From the NCBI GenBank assembly GCA_017481875.1, contig JAFUOP010000031.1:62001-126000 (forward strand): a stretch of DNA of 64,000 nt, written 5' to 3'. The notes beneath the pieces were generated by a model. It was given only the letters and a program-made list of their open reading frames with translations, had not been told where the DNA came from and did not search any database. Source of the DNA: Bacteroidaceae bacterium. Its GTDB lineage: Bacteria > Bacteroidota > Bacteroidia > Bacteroidales > Bacteroidaceae. Shown here one piece after another: positions 25,790 through 35,300 of this stretch (position 1 is its first letter; the number at the start of each line of letters is the position of its first letter). A program made the position numbers and the translations under genes.

Positions 25790-26184
25790 CAGGAGTGTTT
25801 GGGGATTGAAAGGCTTATTGGGGCTCACCAGCAAAGTCTGGGGAGGGGCTAAGTACTTTTTAAGTTTAATTCGCACCAATGAAGACGCAGGGTGCAGTTC
25901 TCACAAGCAGGGGTAACCTTAAAAATAAAACCTATACCGTAAGAGAGACGGTTAAATGTCTCTAATAAATAGGTAAATAAGTTGTAATGTATTAGCGATT
26001 AAATTCTATGCAACAGCAAATTGATTACACTGTTATCATAGAATTTATCGTCGGCATCATATTAAGTGAATGTGAGATATCTCTATCCTGTATATTGAGG
26101 CTTCCTTGCGTATGCTTGAACAATGGGCCACATCAAAAGTTGCGGTATAAAAAGATGGTGTTCCAAAGTAATTTCTGCAAAGAA
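25790..26184. other. Gene-free region with nested inverted repeats
   Basis: About 400 bp without a credible gene between convergent transcription units. It contains CCTAT ACCGT (7-base loop) ACGGT ... ATAGG at 25931-25973. An alternative AGAGAC/GTCTCT pairing (25944-25949 with 25958-25963) would compete with the inner stem. It also contains a long interrupted hairpin at 26001-26046: AAATTCTATG pairs with CATAGAATTT, and inside it AACAG pairs with CTGTT. No tRNA, known riboswitch or transposase remnant was recognised. Confidence 0.5.
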
Positions 26185-26218
26185 TGCCCCCGTTATAAGT
26201 ATTACTCTAACGGGGGCA
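26185..26218 (-). terminator. Possible terminator of the CotH gene
   Basis: Perfect 11-bp stem TGCCCCCGTTA / TAACGGGGGCA with a 12-base loop, about 55 bp beyond the CotH stop codon. The T-run on the minus strand is weak (ATTCTTT), so termination is plausible rather than certain. Confidence 0.5.
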
Positions 26219-26272
26219 AGTTTAAAAAGGGCTTTTGAGACGCTCTCTTTTAGTGTAAGAGTTTTTTGTATG

Positions 26273-29170
26273 TTATTTAACAGAAACTTTTTTCCCGTTT
26301 ACAATGTATATACCTTGAGTGGGATTGTTAATCTTTCTACCACACAGGTCGTAAATTGTATTGTCTGCCGGAGATTCGGCTTTTATAGCATCTACCATAG
26401 TTGTGCCAGAGAAATCAAAACGGAACCTGTTGCTCAATGCGGCGTTGTTTGTATCTGCAATGTTCAAGGGCATATACGATTTATATGCATTGTTCTTGAA
26501 GACTCCGTTTTTGAGAGCATCGGGGTACAGGCCAACAACGCCATCTACCATAGAGAGTACATAATATTTTGTCTCATTTTCGGGTATTAAATGTAAATCT
26601 TCGTCTGAACCGTCGAGCATATTATTCTCAATGCCTGCAGTGTAATCGGTCTCTTTGAATATGTAGTCGCCTTCATTGGCTTTAACTATAGCTCCTGTGT
26701 GCGCCGGTAGCACGCCTGTTACAGGTTGTAGCTTTGCCCATTCTCCTTCAACTTCTGATATAGTGAACACTTCTATACCTTCCGGTATAATAGCATCGAA
26801 GCCTAAATAGATTGTTGCATAGCCTGCAACACTCACAGCGAGGTTATACATAGGTTCTGTCTTGTTGTACATATACTCCACGCGGTTCTTAAGCCAGTTT
26901 TGCATACGCTCTATTTGGCTGCCATAGTTTGCACCGTCGCCCCATTTTGTGCTGTTGTTTATAAATGATTCCTCGGCATATTCAAAATAGCTGGCAATGT
27001 ACTCATTGAGCTCGTCTATACGGCCGGAGTTGAAGAACTCCTTGCACACTTTGTAGTAGCTGCACTTAAACTCGTCGTTGTTTATTAGGGTTGTGAAGAA
27101 TGTGCGGCCGTTACCCGAGTTGGGCATACCCGAACTGTAGTAGTCGTTGTCGTATGCAATGGTACAGTAGTTGCTGGTGGTTTCGTATCCAAAGCCCCAG
27201 TCGAAGTCCCACAAGGGACCGAAGGTTATCTTTGAGTCGGGCGATGTTATATCTCCACGCCACAAGAACACGCTCTTGGGGTGGCCAAGTTCTTGGTTCA
27301 TTACAAGCTCGTTCACAAACATAAAGCGGGCACTGTTATCCACATCAAGTACCGACGATATGTTACCGTTTGAATGTATTATCGACTCAAGGTAGTTGAA
27401 ATCATCTACAATGGCATTGTATTTGGCTGTTCTCTCGGTCTCGTCTTCGTAGTCGTCGAGGTCGGGGTCCTTGAAGTTTACAGGCAGGTTGTAGATGCCG
27501 GACCTGAATCGGTATGTTTCGTCGTAATAGGTATCGAGCTCCAGACGGTATGCAACCTCGTCGTCTTCATCTACGCTATTGTTGCTTATGCTCACGTGCT
27601 GCGTGAACATATAGCTACCGCGATATGTACCGTTTATGTATAGCTCCACGGGTATAATGTCGTTTGTGTAGGGAACTTCGGCCAGCTTACCTGCTTTCAT
27701 GGCAATGGCGTTTGCAAGTAGCGAGCCTGTCTGGTAGTTGGCAAGCAGTACCCAACTCTTGCCCTTCTTCAAACCAAAGGGTTTTACTTTGCTACCGAAT
27801 TTTAGTCGGTATGGCTTTTTGGGGTAGCCCCAGGTGCTGTTTCCACGGCCTTTGATAGTTACAGAGTCTTCGAAATCTTCAAATACACCGTTACCGGTTA
27901 TTCTGAAGTTGGCATCGAGATATGTGTCCTTTTCCACCACCTCTGCATTATCTACTATGTCTATATCTATGCGGGGTACGTTACCGTTGCTTGTGAGGCT
28001 GTTTACATCAATGTTATAGACGCGCCCAAACGGTGTTTTTATGTAGTCGTATTCTGCGTCTTGTATTTTTATGCTTTCACCGCCCACCTTAGTAACGTTG
28101 TATAGGGCCAGTTCGGCTATCGCAAAATGGTTCTTGGAATATTCGCCATCTGTTTGAAGTATTCTTATATATGAATAGCTGTCGCCCAAATTTATAACAG
28201 GCGATGTGTATTCCTGCGACAAGCCACCTTGGGGCATATTGTCGGTCTCGTAATTCAATGTGCGTACAAGAGTCCAATCGTCGCCATCGTTTGATGCGTA
28301 AACCTCCCATACACGGGGGTTGTAACCTGTTTGAGGGCGACATTTGTAATATATGCATATCTTCTCTACAGCAGAGGGAAGTACAATATCTATATATGTG
28401 TCTACATTGATGGTGGCGTCGTTGGCACTTCCCCAAGTAGAGTGGAAAATGGTGCTTGCATCGTTGTCGAGCAGACTTGCTACGCTCTCGCTGGCATACT
28501 GCGACGGTTTGTTGGTGCTGAGGTCGGCAGCGGTGAGCTCAATCTTGCTCATTTCTGTTGCAGTCTCTTGCCATATCTCCTCTTTAATCTTTTCATAAGT
28601 AACCACATTGTAGTTGCCATATGTAACCACAAAGTCAATGGGCGACGAATAGTCGGCACGGCTATGGTTGCTTATCTGCAATTCGCCATTAACATAAGCA
28701 AAGGCGTTGGCATCGCTCAATTCAAAGCTGGCTGTGAGGCTTTTGCCCAATGCACTTGCTTCCATAGATATGTTGTTTGTTATTGCAGTGGCTGCAGCGT
28801 CGGCAAAGAGGTTGTGGTTGTAGTCTCTGCTGAATGCGAATGAGGTTAGTGCTGGCAATTGGGGCACTTCGGTTGAATAACTTGTGTACTCGTTGGTTGT
28901 ATATTCAATGATATGCCCCGATGTGAGTTCAAGAACAAGTGTGTTGTTCTCAGTCTTGTAATAGTCGTTTATGGTTGATAAGGGGTAGGCATCAATTCCG
29001 CCTTCCGATAAGTTGATGAAGAGGGCCGGTGTTTCAATACTTAACACAGCCTCCTCTGCCACAGTTCTGTTGGTAGAGGACTGTGGTAGCAAATTTACGG
29101 CTCGCACGTTCAAGGAAAAAACAAGAACCAAATATACGGCCAAGATTAATTTGGTATAAATCTGTTTCAT
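26273..29170 (-). CDS. Secreted CotH-kinase-like protein with F5/8C (discoidin) domain
   Basis: 965 residues with a signal peptide (about 1-23). An N-terminal beta region runs to about 200. A discoidin/F5-8C carbohydrate-binding-type domain spans about 215-358 (LLDNDASTIFHSTW, YIRILQTDGEY). The CotH domain spans about 400-745 with the hallmarks TIKGRGNSTWGYPKKPYRLKF, VLLANYQ, YINGTYRGSYMFTQ, LELDTYYDE, HPKSVFLWRGD and GPLWDFDWGFGYE. CotH proteins are atypical protein kinases first known from spore coats; the acidic DFD motif is retained. Residues 775-965 form the same C-terminal module as the GH89 and sialidase proteins, ending IYDLCGRKINNPTQGIYIV. Secretion and surface retention are inferred; the substrate is unknown. 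Confidence 0.88.
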   Translation of the reverse strand: MKQIYTKLILAVYLVLVFSLNVRAVNLLPQSSTNRTVAEEAVLSIETPALFINLSEGGIDAYPLSTINDYYKTENNTLVLELTSGHIIEYTTNEYTSYSTEVPQLPALTSFAFSRDYNHNLFADAAATAITNNISMEASALGKSLTASFELSDANAFAYVNGELQISNHSRADYSSPIDFVVTYGNYNVVTYEKIKEEIWQETATEMSKIELTAADLSTNKPSQYASESVASLLDNDASTIFHSTWGSANDATINVDTYIDIVLPSAVEKICIYYKCRPQTGYNPRVWEVYASNDGDDWTLVRTLNYETDNMPQGGLSQEYTSPVINLGDSYSYIRILQTDGEYSKNHFAIAELALYNVTKVGGESIKIQDAEYDYIKTPFGRVYNIDVNSLTSNGNVPRIDIDIVDNAEVVEKDTYLDANFRITGNGVFEDFEDSVTIKGRGNSTWGYPKKPYRLKFGSKVKPFGLKKGKSWVLLANYQTGSLLANAIAMKAGKLAEVPYTNDIIPVELYINGTYRGSYMFTQHVSISNNSVDEDDEVAYRLELDTYYDETYRFRSGIYNLPVNFKDPDLDDYEDETERTAKYNAIVDDFNYLESIIHSNGNISSVLDVDNSARFMFVNELVMNQELGHPKSVFLWRGDITSPDSKITFGPLWDFDWGFGYETTSNYCTIAYDNDYYSSGMPNSGNGRTFFTTLINNDEFKCSYYKVCKEFFNSGRIDELNEYIASYFEYAEESFINNSTKWGDGANYGSQIERMQNWLKNRVEYMYNKTEPMYNLAVSVAGYATIYLGFDAIIPEGIEVFTISEVEGEWAKLQPVTGVLPAHTGAIVKANEGDYIFKETDYTAGIENNMLDGSDEDLHLIPENETKYYVLSMVDGVVGLYPDALKNGVFKNNAYKSYMPLNIADTNNAALSNRFRFDFSGTTMVDAIKAESPADNTIYDLCGRKINNPTQGIYIVNGKKVSVK

Positions 29171-29211
29171 ATAAATTGTTTTGTTAATAATTGTATTATG
29201 TTAATAATTAG

Positions 29212-29243
29212 CAAAATTAATACATATTTATAAGATATACAAA
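29212..29243 (-). promoter_or_regulatory. Promoter of the CotH gene
   Basis: On the minus strand TTTG (29243-29240), 20-bp spacer, TAATTTTG (29219-29212); consensus match 42 bp upstream of the ATG. It shows that CotH is not dependent on read-through from the sialidase gene. Confidence 0.78.
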
Positions 29244-29279
29244 TGCGTGTTTGCTTGTTGTTGTATCTGTAGATAATAT

Positions 29280-29320
29280 AAAAATCATCGGCAGCCTATT
29301 GAGGGCTGCCGATGATTTTT
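29280..29320 (-). terminator. Terminator of the sialidase-fucosidase gene
   Basis: A 17-bp perfect stem (AATCATCGGCAGCC / GGCTGCCGATGATT core with A/T arms) and a 7-base loop, 25 bp beyond the stop codon. Confidence 0.9.
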
Positions 29321-29344
29321 ATAGAACTATTGTTTGTAAGTTAT

Positions 29345-32300
29345 TTACTTTATGCTCTCGGGTGTTACACCAACCAATTTTCCATTGATAATGTAGTAGC
29401 CGGGTGCTGTAATTTCATTTACCTTGCGACCTTGCAAGTCGTAGATTGTAGTTGCAGCGTTGCCTTCTGCTTCAACACCGTCAATGCTTGTTGTGCCACC
29501 CCAGTCGAAGCTGAAGCTGTAGCCTGCTGTTTGTGCAGCACCTTCTACAACCATATATGCTTTGTGGCCTGCATTGTAGAATGTGTTAGCGTCGTCTCCG
29601 TTTACGGGTTTGTACATACCTACAACATTATCAACATTGCCAAGAATGTAATATGCGTTGTTGCTCTCCTTGGTAATGAGTGCTCTTTCAATGGTACCAT
29701 ACAACATATTTCCGGCAATAACTCCTTTTGAGCCATCGTAGTTGATGGTTGCTTCGTATGTGCCACCATTGCCTTTGAGTATAACACCTGTTTCTGCAGG
29801 TATAGTGTTGTCCTCAATCTTGCTGAGCTTTGCATAGTTGCCTTCTACCTCATTTATATAGTATGCTTCTATGCCATCGGCGATTGTTGTCTCCACGGGT
29901 GCATAGAATGTGGCATATCCTGCTGCAGATACAATTACAGGCAGCTCGGTTACCTCTTCTATTGTCCATTCGCAGTTATTTGCTGCGTAGGCTCCGTTGC
30001 GGTCGATAAATCCGTTGCCGCCGTTATCGTAGATGTATTTTGAACCGCTGTAGTTGGTTTTGAGTGTGAAGTAGCCTACGTTGCCGCTCTCCGACGGGTT
30101 GAAGTAAATAGCGTTACCGTTTTCTATGGTGCCACCAATGCCGTATGTGTTCACAAGGGTGGTACCTGTGTAGTAGCTGAGCAGTTTATTGCCCTCGGTG
30201 AGGTAGAATACCACGCCGGCTGCGTTGCTATCGGCTGCTGATTTCATATTGATTTTGTTGCTTGTAACGCCGCTTGCATCTATGTACTTGTCGCTTGCTT
30301 TTCCTTTCAGCTTGTAGTAGCGGCCGGCTTGGGGTGTGTTGAATACAACTGCTTCGTTGCCTGCGCGTAGCTCGGTGTAGGCCTGCTTGTAGTCGTTCTC
30401 GCCTGCGTATTCGTTGGCAAGTGTGGCCACTGCTGCCGCCTTGGCTGCGGTGTATGCTGCGCCGTTGCTGTAGTAACCGAGTGCGTCGCCCTCGGGGTAG
30501 CTTTCGACTGTTGCATAGTTGTTATATGCCACAAGGGTGTTGTGCCATATACCGCCATCGAGGTTTATGCGGGTGAAGGTGAAGAGTGAGCCTGTGTCGG
30601 TGCTTGGGCTGCCGCTCCAGAATCCCATCTTGTTGCTTGTACCACCGTTGTTGCTGAAGTAGTTGCTGTCGTCACCGGCCTTTATGTTGTATGTGCCGTT
30701 TTCGCTGCTTACAACTGTTATCTTCCACTCCTCGTGTGCCTCGGTGCCTTTTACAGCCGACCACACTGCTGCGGGTGCGTTGCTTGTGCTGCTTGCTGCA
30801 AGCACGTCGCCACCGCCAATGTAGGGGTGAATGAATATCTTACCGTCGGCGCTGCCCGCGGTGAAGTACCAACCCTGTGCGTTGTTGCCCTCGCTGTAGT
30901 CGGCTACGGCCACCATCTTCGATGCAAGGTCGTACTGCAGTACCGAAGCATCGCTGCGCTTGATACCTATTTTATATACAATGGGGTTGTTGGCGTCGGT
31001 GGTGAGCAATACGGGGCTGCTGCCACTTGCAATGGCTGCCACCAGTTCGTCGTATGCTGTTTGCAGTGCCTTCAACGATGCCTCGTACTCGGTGGCGCTC
31101 TGTGTAGCTGCAAGTGCTTCATTGGCTGTTGCTATGGCTGTCTGGGCATTTGCTGCTGCTGCGGGTACGTTCACTGCATCGGGGTAGTTGTTCACGGGCT
31201 CTGCGGTGCGGGGCATAAGGTCAAACTCCATCATACCGAAGAAGTACTGGCCACCGAAGTTGTTGTTACCGGGACCTTGTGAGTTTGTTACGCTGAAGCG
31301 TATGTAGCGGTACTCGTTCTCGGCTGTTATGGGGCTCGATGTGTATTTGCTACCCGAATTGTGTGCGGGCAACCCGCTGTTGATGGTGGCAATTACGTCG
31401 GTAAATGTGCTGCCATCGTTGCTACCATAGATGGTCATTGCAGTGGGGGCAGGTGAGCCGTTACGCGGTGTGTAGCTGAAACGGAATGACGATGTTGCAT
31501 TGTCGGCTCCCAAGTCAATTTGTATGTGGTGAGGCTCGCTTACTGCAGTACCTCCCCAACGTGTGTGGAAGTATGTGTCTGTTTTGTTATCAACAAGCGC
31601 TGCTATACCGCCACCATCGGTGCCACCACCACCTGTGTTTTGGTCGGCGTTGGTCGATACGTAGTAGTCGTTGCCCTCGGTGGTTGTGAGCGCTGCCTCG
31701 GTTGCGTAGTAGTCGAAGCACTCGTTTACGAGGTTCTCGGTCTGTGCAATAAGTGCCTCAAGGGCGCTCTTGTCGGCCTGTGTGGCATTTGAGAGGTCTA
31801 TAACAATCTCGTCACCGGCTGCCGATGCTATCTGGTAGCACTCGAGGCCGTTCACTGTCTTTTTCTCGCCAATGGCTGTGGCCGCACCGTTCACTGTTAC
31901 TGTTGCATTCTCCAATCCGTTGCACTTAACGTAGCAGGGCTGGCCTTGGTTGTTGGTGATGGTTACCAAGCGTGCTTGGTTGCCCTCCCACTTGATGCTT
32001 ACGGTGAAGTCGCCCACGGCTTTAAGGCCTGTTACATATCCCTTGCTCCACTCGGTGGGGAGTGCGGGGAGAATGTCGATAACGTCGGTGTGGCTCTGCA
32101 ACAACATCTCGTTGATACCCGAGCAGGCACCAAAGTTACCATCAATCTGGAATGGTGCGTGTGAGTCGTAGAGGTTGTAGTAGATACCACCGGCTGCCTG
32201 ATTGGTGCCGTAGCTTGTTGAGTGTTTCAATGCCTTGCGCAGAATAGCGTGTGAGCGGTCGCCCATAAGAGCGCGTGCCCATAGGTTAATCTTCCAACCC

Positions 32301-35300
32301 ATTGACCAACCGGTAGATTCGTCTCCACGCAACTTCATTGAGTTGATTGCAGGCTCGAAGAATTCACTTGCAGGTGTCAATTGACCGAAGGGGTAGAGGG
32401 CCATCAAGTGAGACATGTGGCGGTGGGCCTTCTCAATGCCTACGCCTGTGGCAAATGTACTTGTGTATTTCCACTCACGCAGAATCTCGCTGCCGGTTGC
32501 AACGCCGTTGTATGTGTCGCCCCAGCTACCATCGTATTCCTCTGTTGCAAGTCCTTTGTCCATATTCTCCAAGCGGTCTTTCAAGAGGTTGTAATCATCT
32601 TCTGTGATGATGCCGGCAGAAAAACCGCCAAGTATGTCGGCAGCCTTAATGGTGTTGTCGAGACACTCCAGTGCAATCTGTTGTGCATGTGCTACGGCAT
32701 TCTCGCTACCGGGGCCGTGCTCGGGCGAGTACTCGTTGGGGCACTCGTATGTGCCGTCCTCGGCAAGGACCATACGGTCGGCCCAGAAGAGCGATGCTCC
32801 AAGCATTGCGGGGAATGCCTTTGCAAGGTAGGTCTTGTCGAGTGTGTAGCGGTAGTGTTGCCACAAGTGGGTTACATACCAGGCGTTGGCAATTACATAG
32901 TTGGGTGCAAAACCACTGATACCACCGAAGATGTTGTTCTCGGTGAGGCAGGTCCAGCCGCGAGCTTGCCCGGCGATAGTGGCTCTGTTCTGCCACTCGG
33001 GCTGTGCAGCTTCGTTTATAATGTAATTGAGGAAAGGCTCGTACATCTCGTTGAGGTTGCCTGCCGACACGGGCCAGTAGTTCATCTGCACGTTGATGTT
33101 GGCGTGGATATCGCTGTGCCAAGGTGGTGTGCAGGTGTTGTTCCAGATACCTTGCAGGTTGTTGGGGAGGTCCACTCCACGTGACGATGCTATAGAGAGG
33201 TAGCGGCCGTAGTTATAATATAGCTGCTCGAGCATTAGGTTGCGTGCACCGCTTGCAGCGTTGTAGGCTGTAATGAGCTCGTTGGTGGGCAGGTTGTTCT
33301 GCACGCCGTCAATTTCAAGGGTTACACGGTTGAAGTATTTTTGGTGGTCGGCAACGTGGGCTGCATATACAGTGTCCCAGCCTCTTTCGGCAACAGCGTC
33401 GGCTTGTGCCATATTGTCGGCGGGGAGATTGTCGGCATTGCCGTTTACGTGCGATGCGATGTTGCCCACAAAGTCGGTGCTACCAACAAGAACAAGGAGT
33501 ACCTCGTCGGCCTCTTCAACGGTGATACCGTCGGCACCGCTCGATGTGATACCGCCCTTGGCAATAACTTTGAGTGTGGCATTGTAGCTCACTGTCTGCA
33601 ATTTGCCTGTGAACTGTGCATAGCCGTTTGCATAGGTTGTTTTGGCATTTACTGTGGGTTTGCCGCTTACCATTGTGATGTGGAACGATAGTTTGCCTGC
33701 CTCCGATGCGGTAATCTTGGTTACAATAGCCTTGTCGGGGTTGCTTGCAATGTACTGGCGGGTGTATTTAACACCGTCGTTGTCCTCGTATGTAACGGTT
33801 CCGGTTGCAGTGGCAAGGTTAAGGTCGCGGTAGTAGTTCTTCACCTGCTTGCTGTCGTCGGTGGTGAACTTGCCGCTGATATCGTCGATATATACCGAAC
33901 CGAAGGGTAGGTAGTAACCATACTCGTTGGGGCCGCCACTCCACAGTGTCTTGTCGTTGAAGAGGATTTCGTCGCGTGCCACGCCACCAAAGAGTGAACC
34001 GCCGAACTGGCCGTTACCAATGGGCAGTGAGTACTCCATCCAAGTGTTTGCAACGCCTGTTGCTGTGGCGGGTTGTGTGTACCACAGTGTGAGTTTCTCG
34101 GCAGGGGCTGCTGCGCTTGATGCTGCTATGCTGAACTCTGCGGGTATCACAGCATCTTTTTCGGGAACCACGAACATAACGGGGTTGTTTACGTCGCCTG
34201 CGCTCCACACGCCAAGTTCTTTGCCTGCGCCTGCACCACCGTTCTGGTTCATATATGTGCTGCCGCTGAGCTGTATCTCGTAGCAACCGGCGTTGCTGTT
34301 GTTGTGCAAGATGAGTGTGGCTGCATCAGCGGCCGATGCCGATGTGGCGAAACGGCTGCCGTTCCAAGAGAGGTAGTTGCCGCTCTTGCTCTTCATTTTG
34401 AACTCACCGGCGCCACCTATGAGGGCCCACAGCTTGCTGTCGGTGTAGCTCTTTGCTGCTGTCATAACGTTGTTGCCTGCGCCTTTGTCCTCCAACAGGG
34501 CGTTGCCGGTGAAGAACTCAACCCACCAGTATGAGGGGGCCTCCTCGGTTGAGAAGAATGCGGGTGTTTCTACAAACTGCACGGGGTTGTTGCTGTCGCC
34601 GGCTGTCCACTCGCCGAGCTCTTTGTCGGCACCTGCGCCGCCCCATTGATTGAAGGTGTTGCTGCTGCCTACACGGCCTATTTCGTAGTATCCCTCGCTG
34701 CTGCTCTTGGCAACGTATAGCTCGGTCTTGTCGGTAGATGATGTGGCAAAACGGCTGTTTGTGTAATATACATAGTTGCCGTTCTTGCTCTTCATATAGA
34801 AACTTTCGGGGTCTCCTATGAATTGCCAATATTGTGCGTTGTCGTCGCTTGCAGCCTTTGTGAGCAGGTTGCTGCCGCTGCCTTGGTCGGCAATGTAACA
34901 GCTACCGTTCTTGAACTGTACCTTGTACCACACGGGCTCTTCCTCGGTTGAGAAAATTGCGGGGTCGTAAACCTCGGGTGTGAGGTCGAGGAATGCAATT
35001 TGGTTGGCATCGCCAAGAATGTCGGCATCGGCAACCTCGCCTGTGATTGAGCGTGTGGCTGCTATGCGGCTCATAGATTTGCTTGCGCCTTTACGCATAA
35101 TCTCCCAGCTGCCTTTTATGTTCTCTTTGAGAACGAAAGCTGCCTTCTCGCTCTTGGTGGCTGTTGTTTTGTAACGGTTGCTTGCAGCGTCGTATGCAAG
35201 GTAGTTACCCAACTTGCTCACGAGGTAGAATCCTTCTTTTGTTCCCACAATGTTCCACATACAAGCATCTGTCTCCTCAGCTGTTGCTGTTGCTGCGTTG

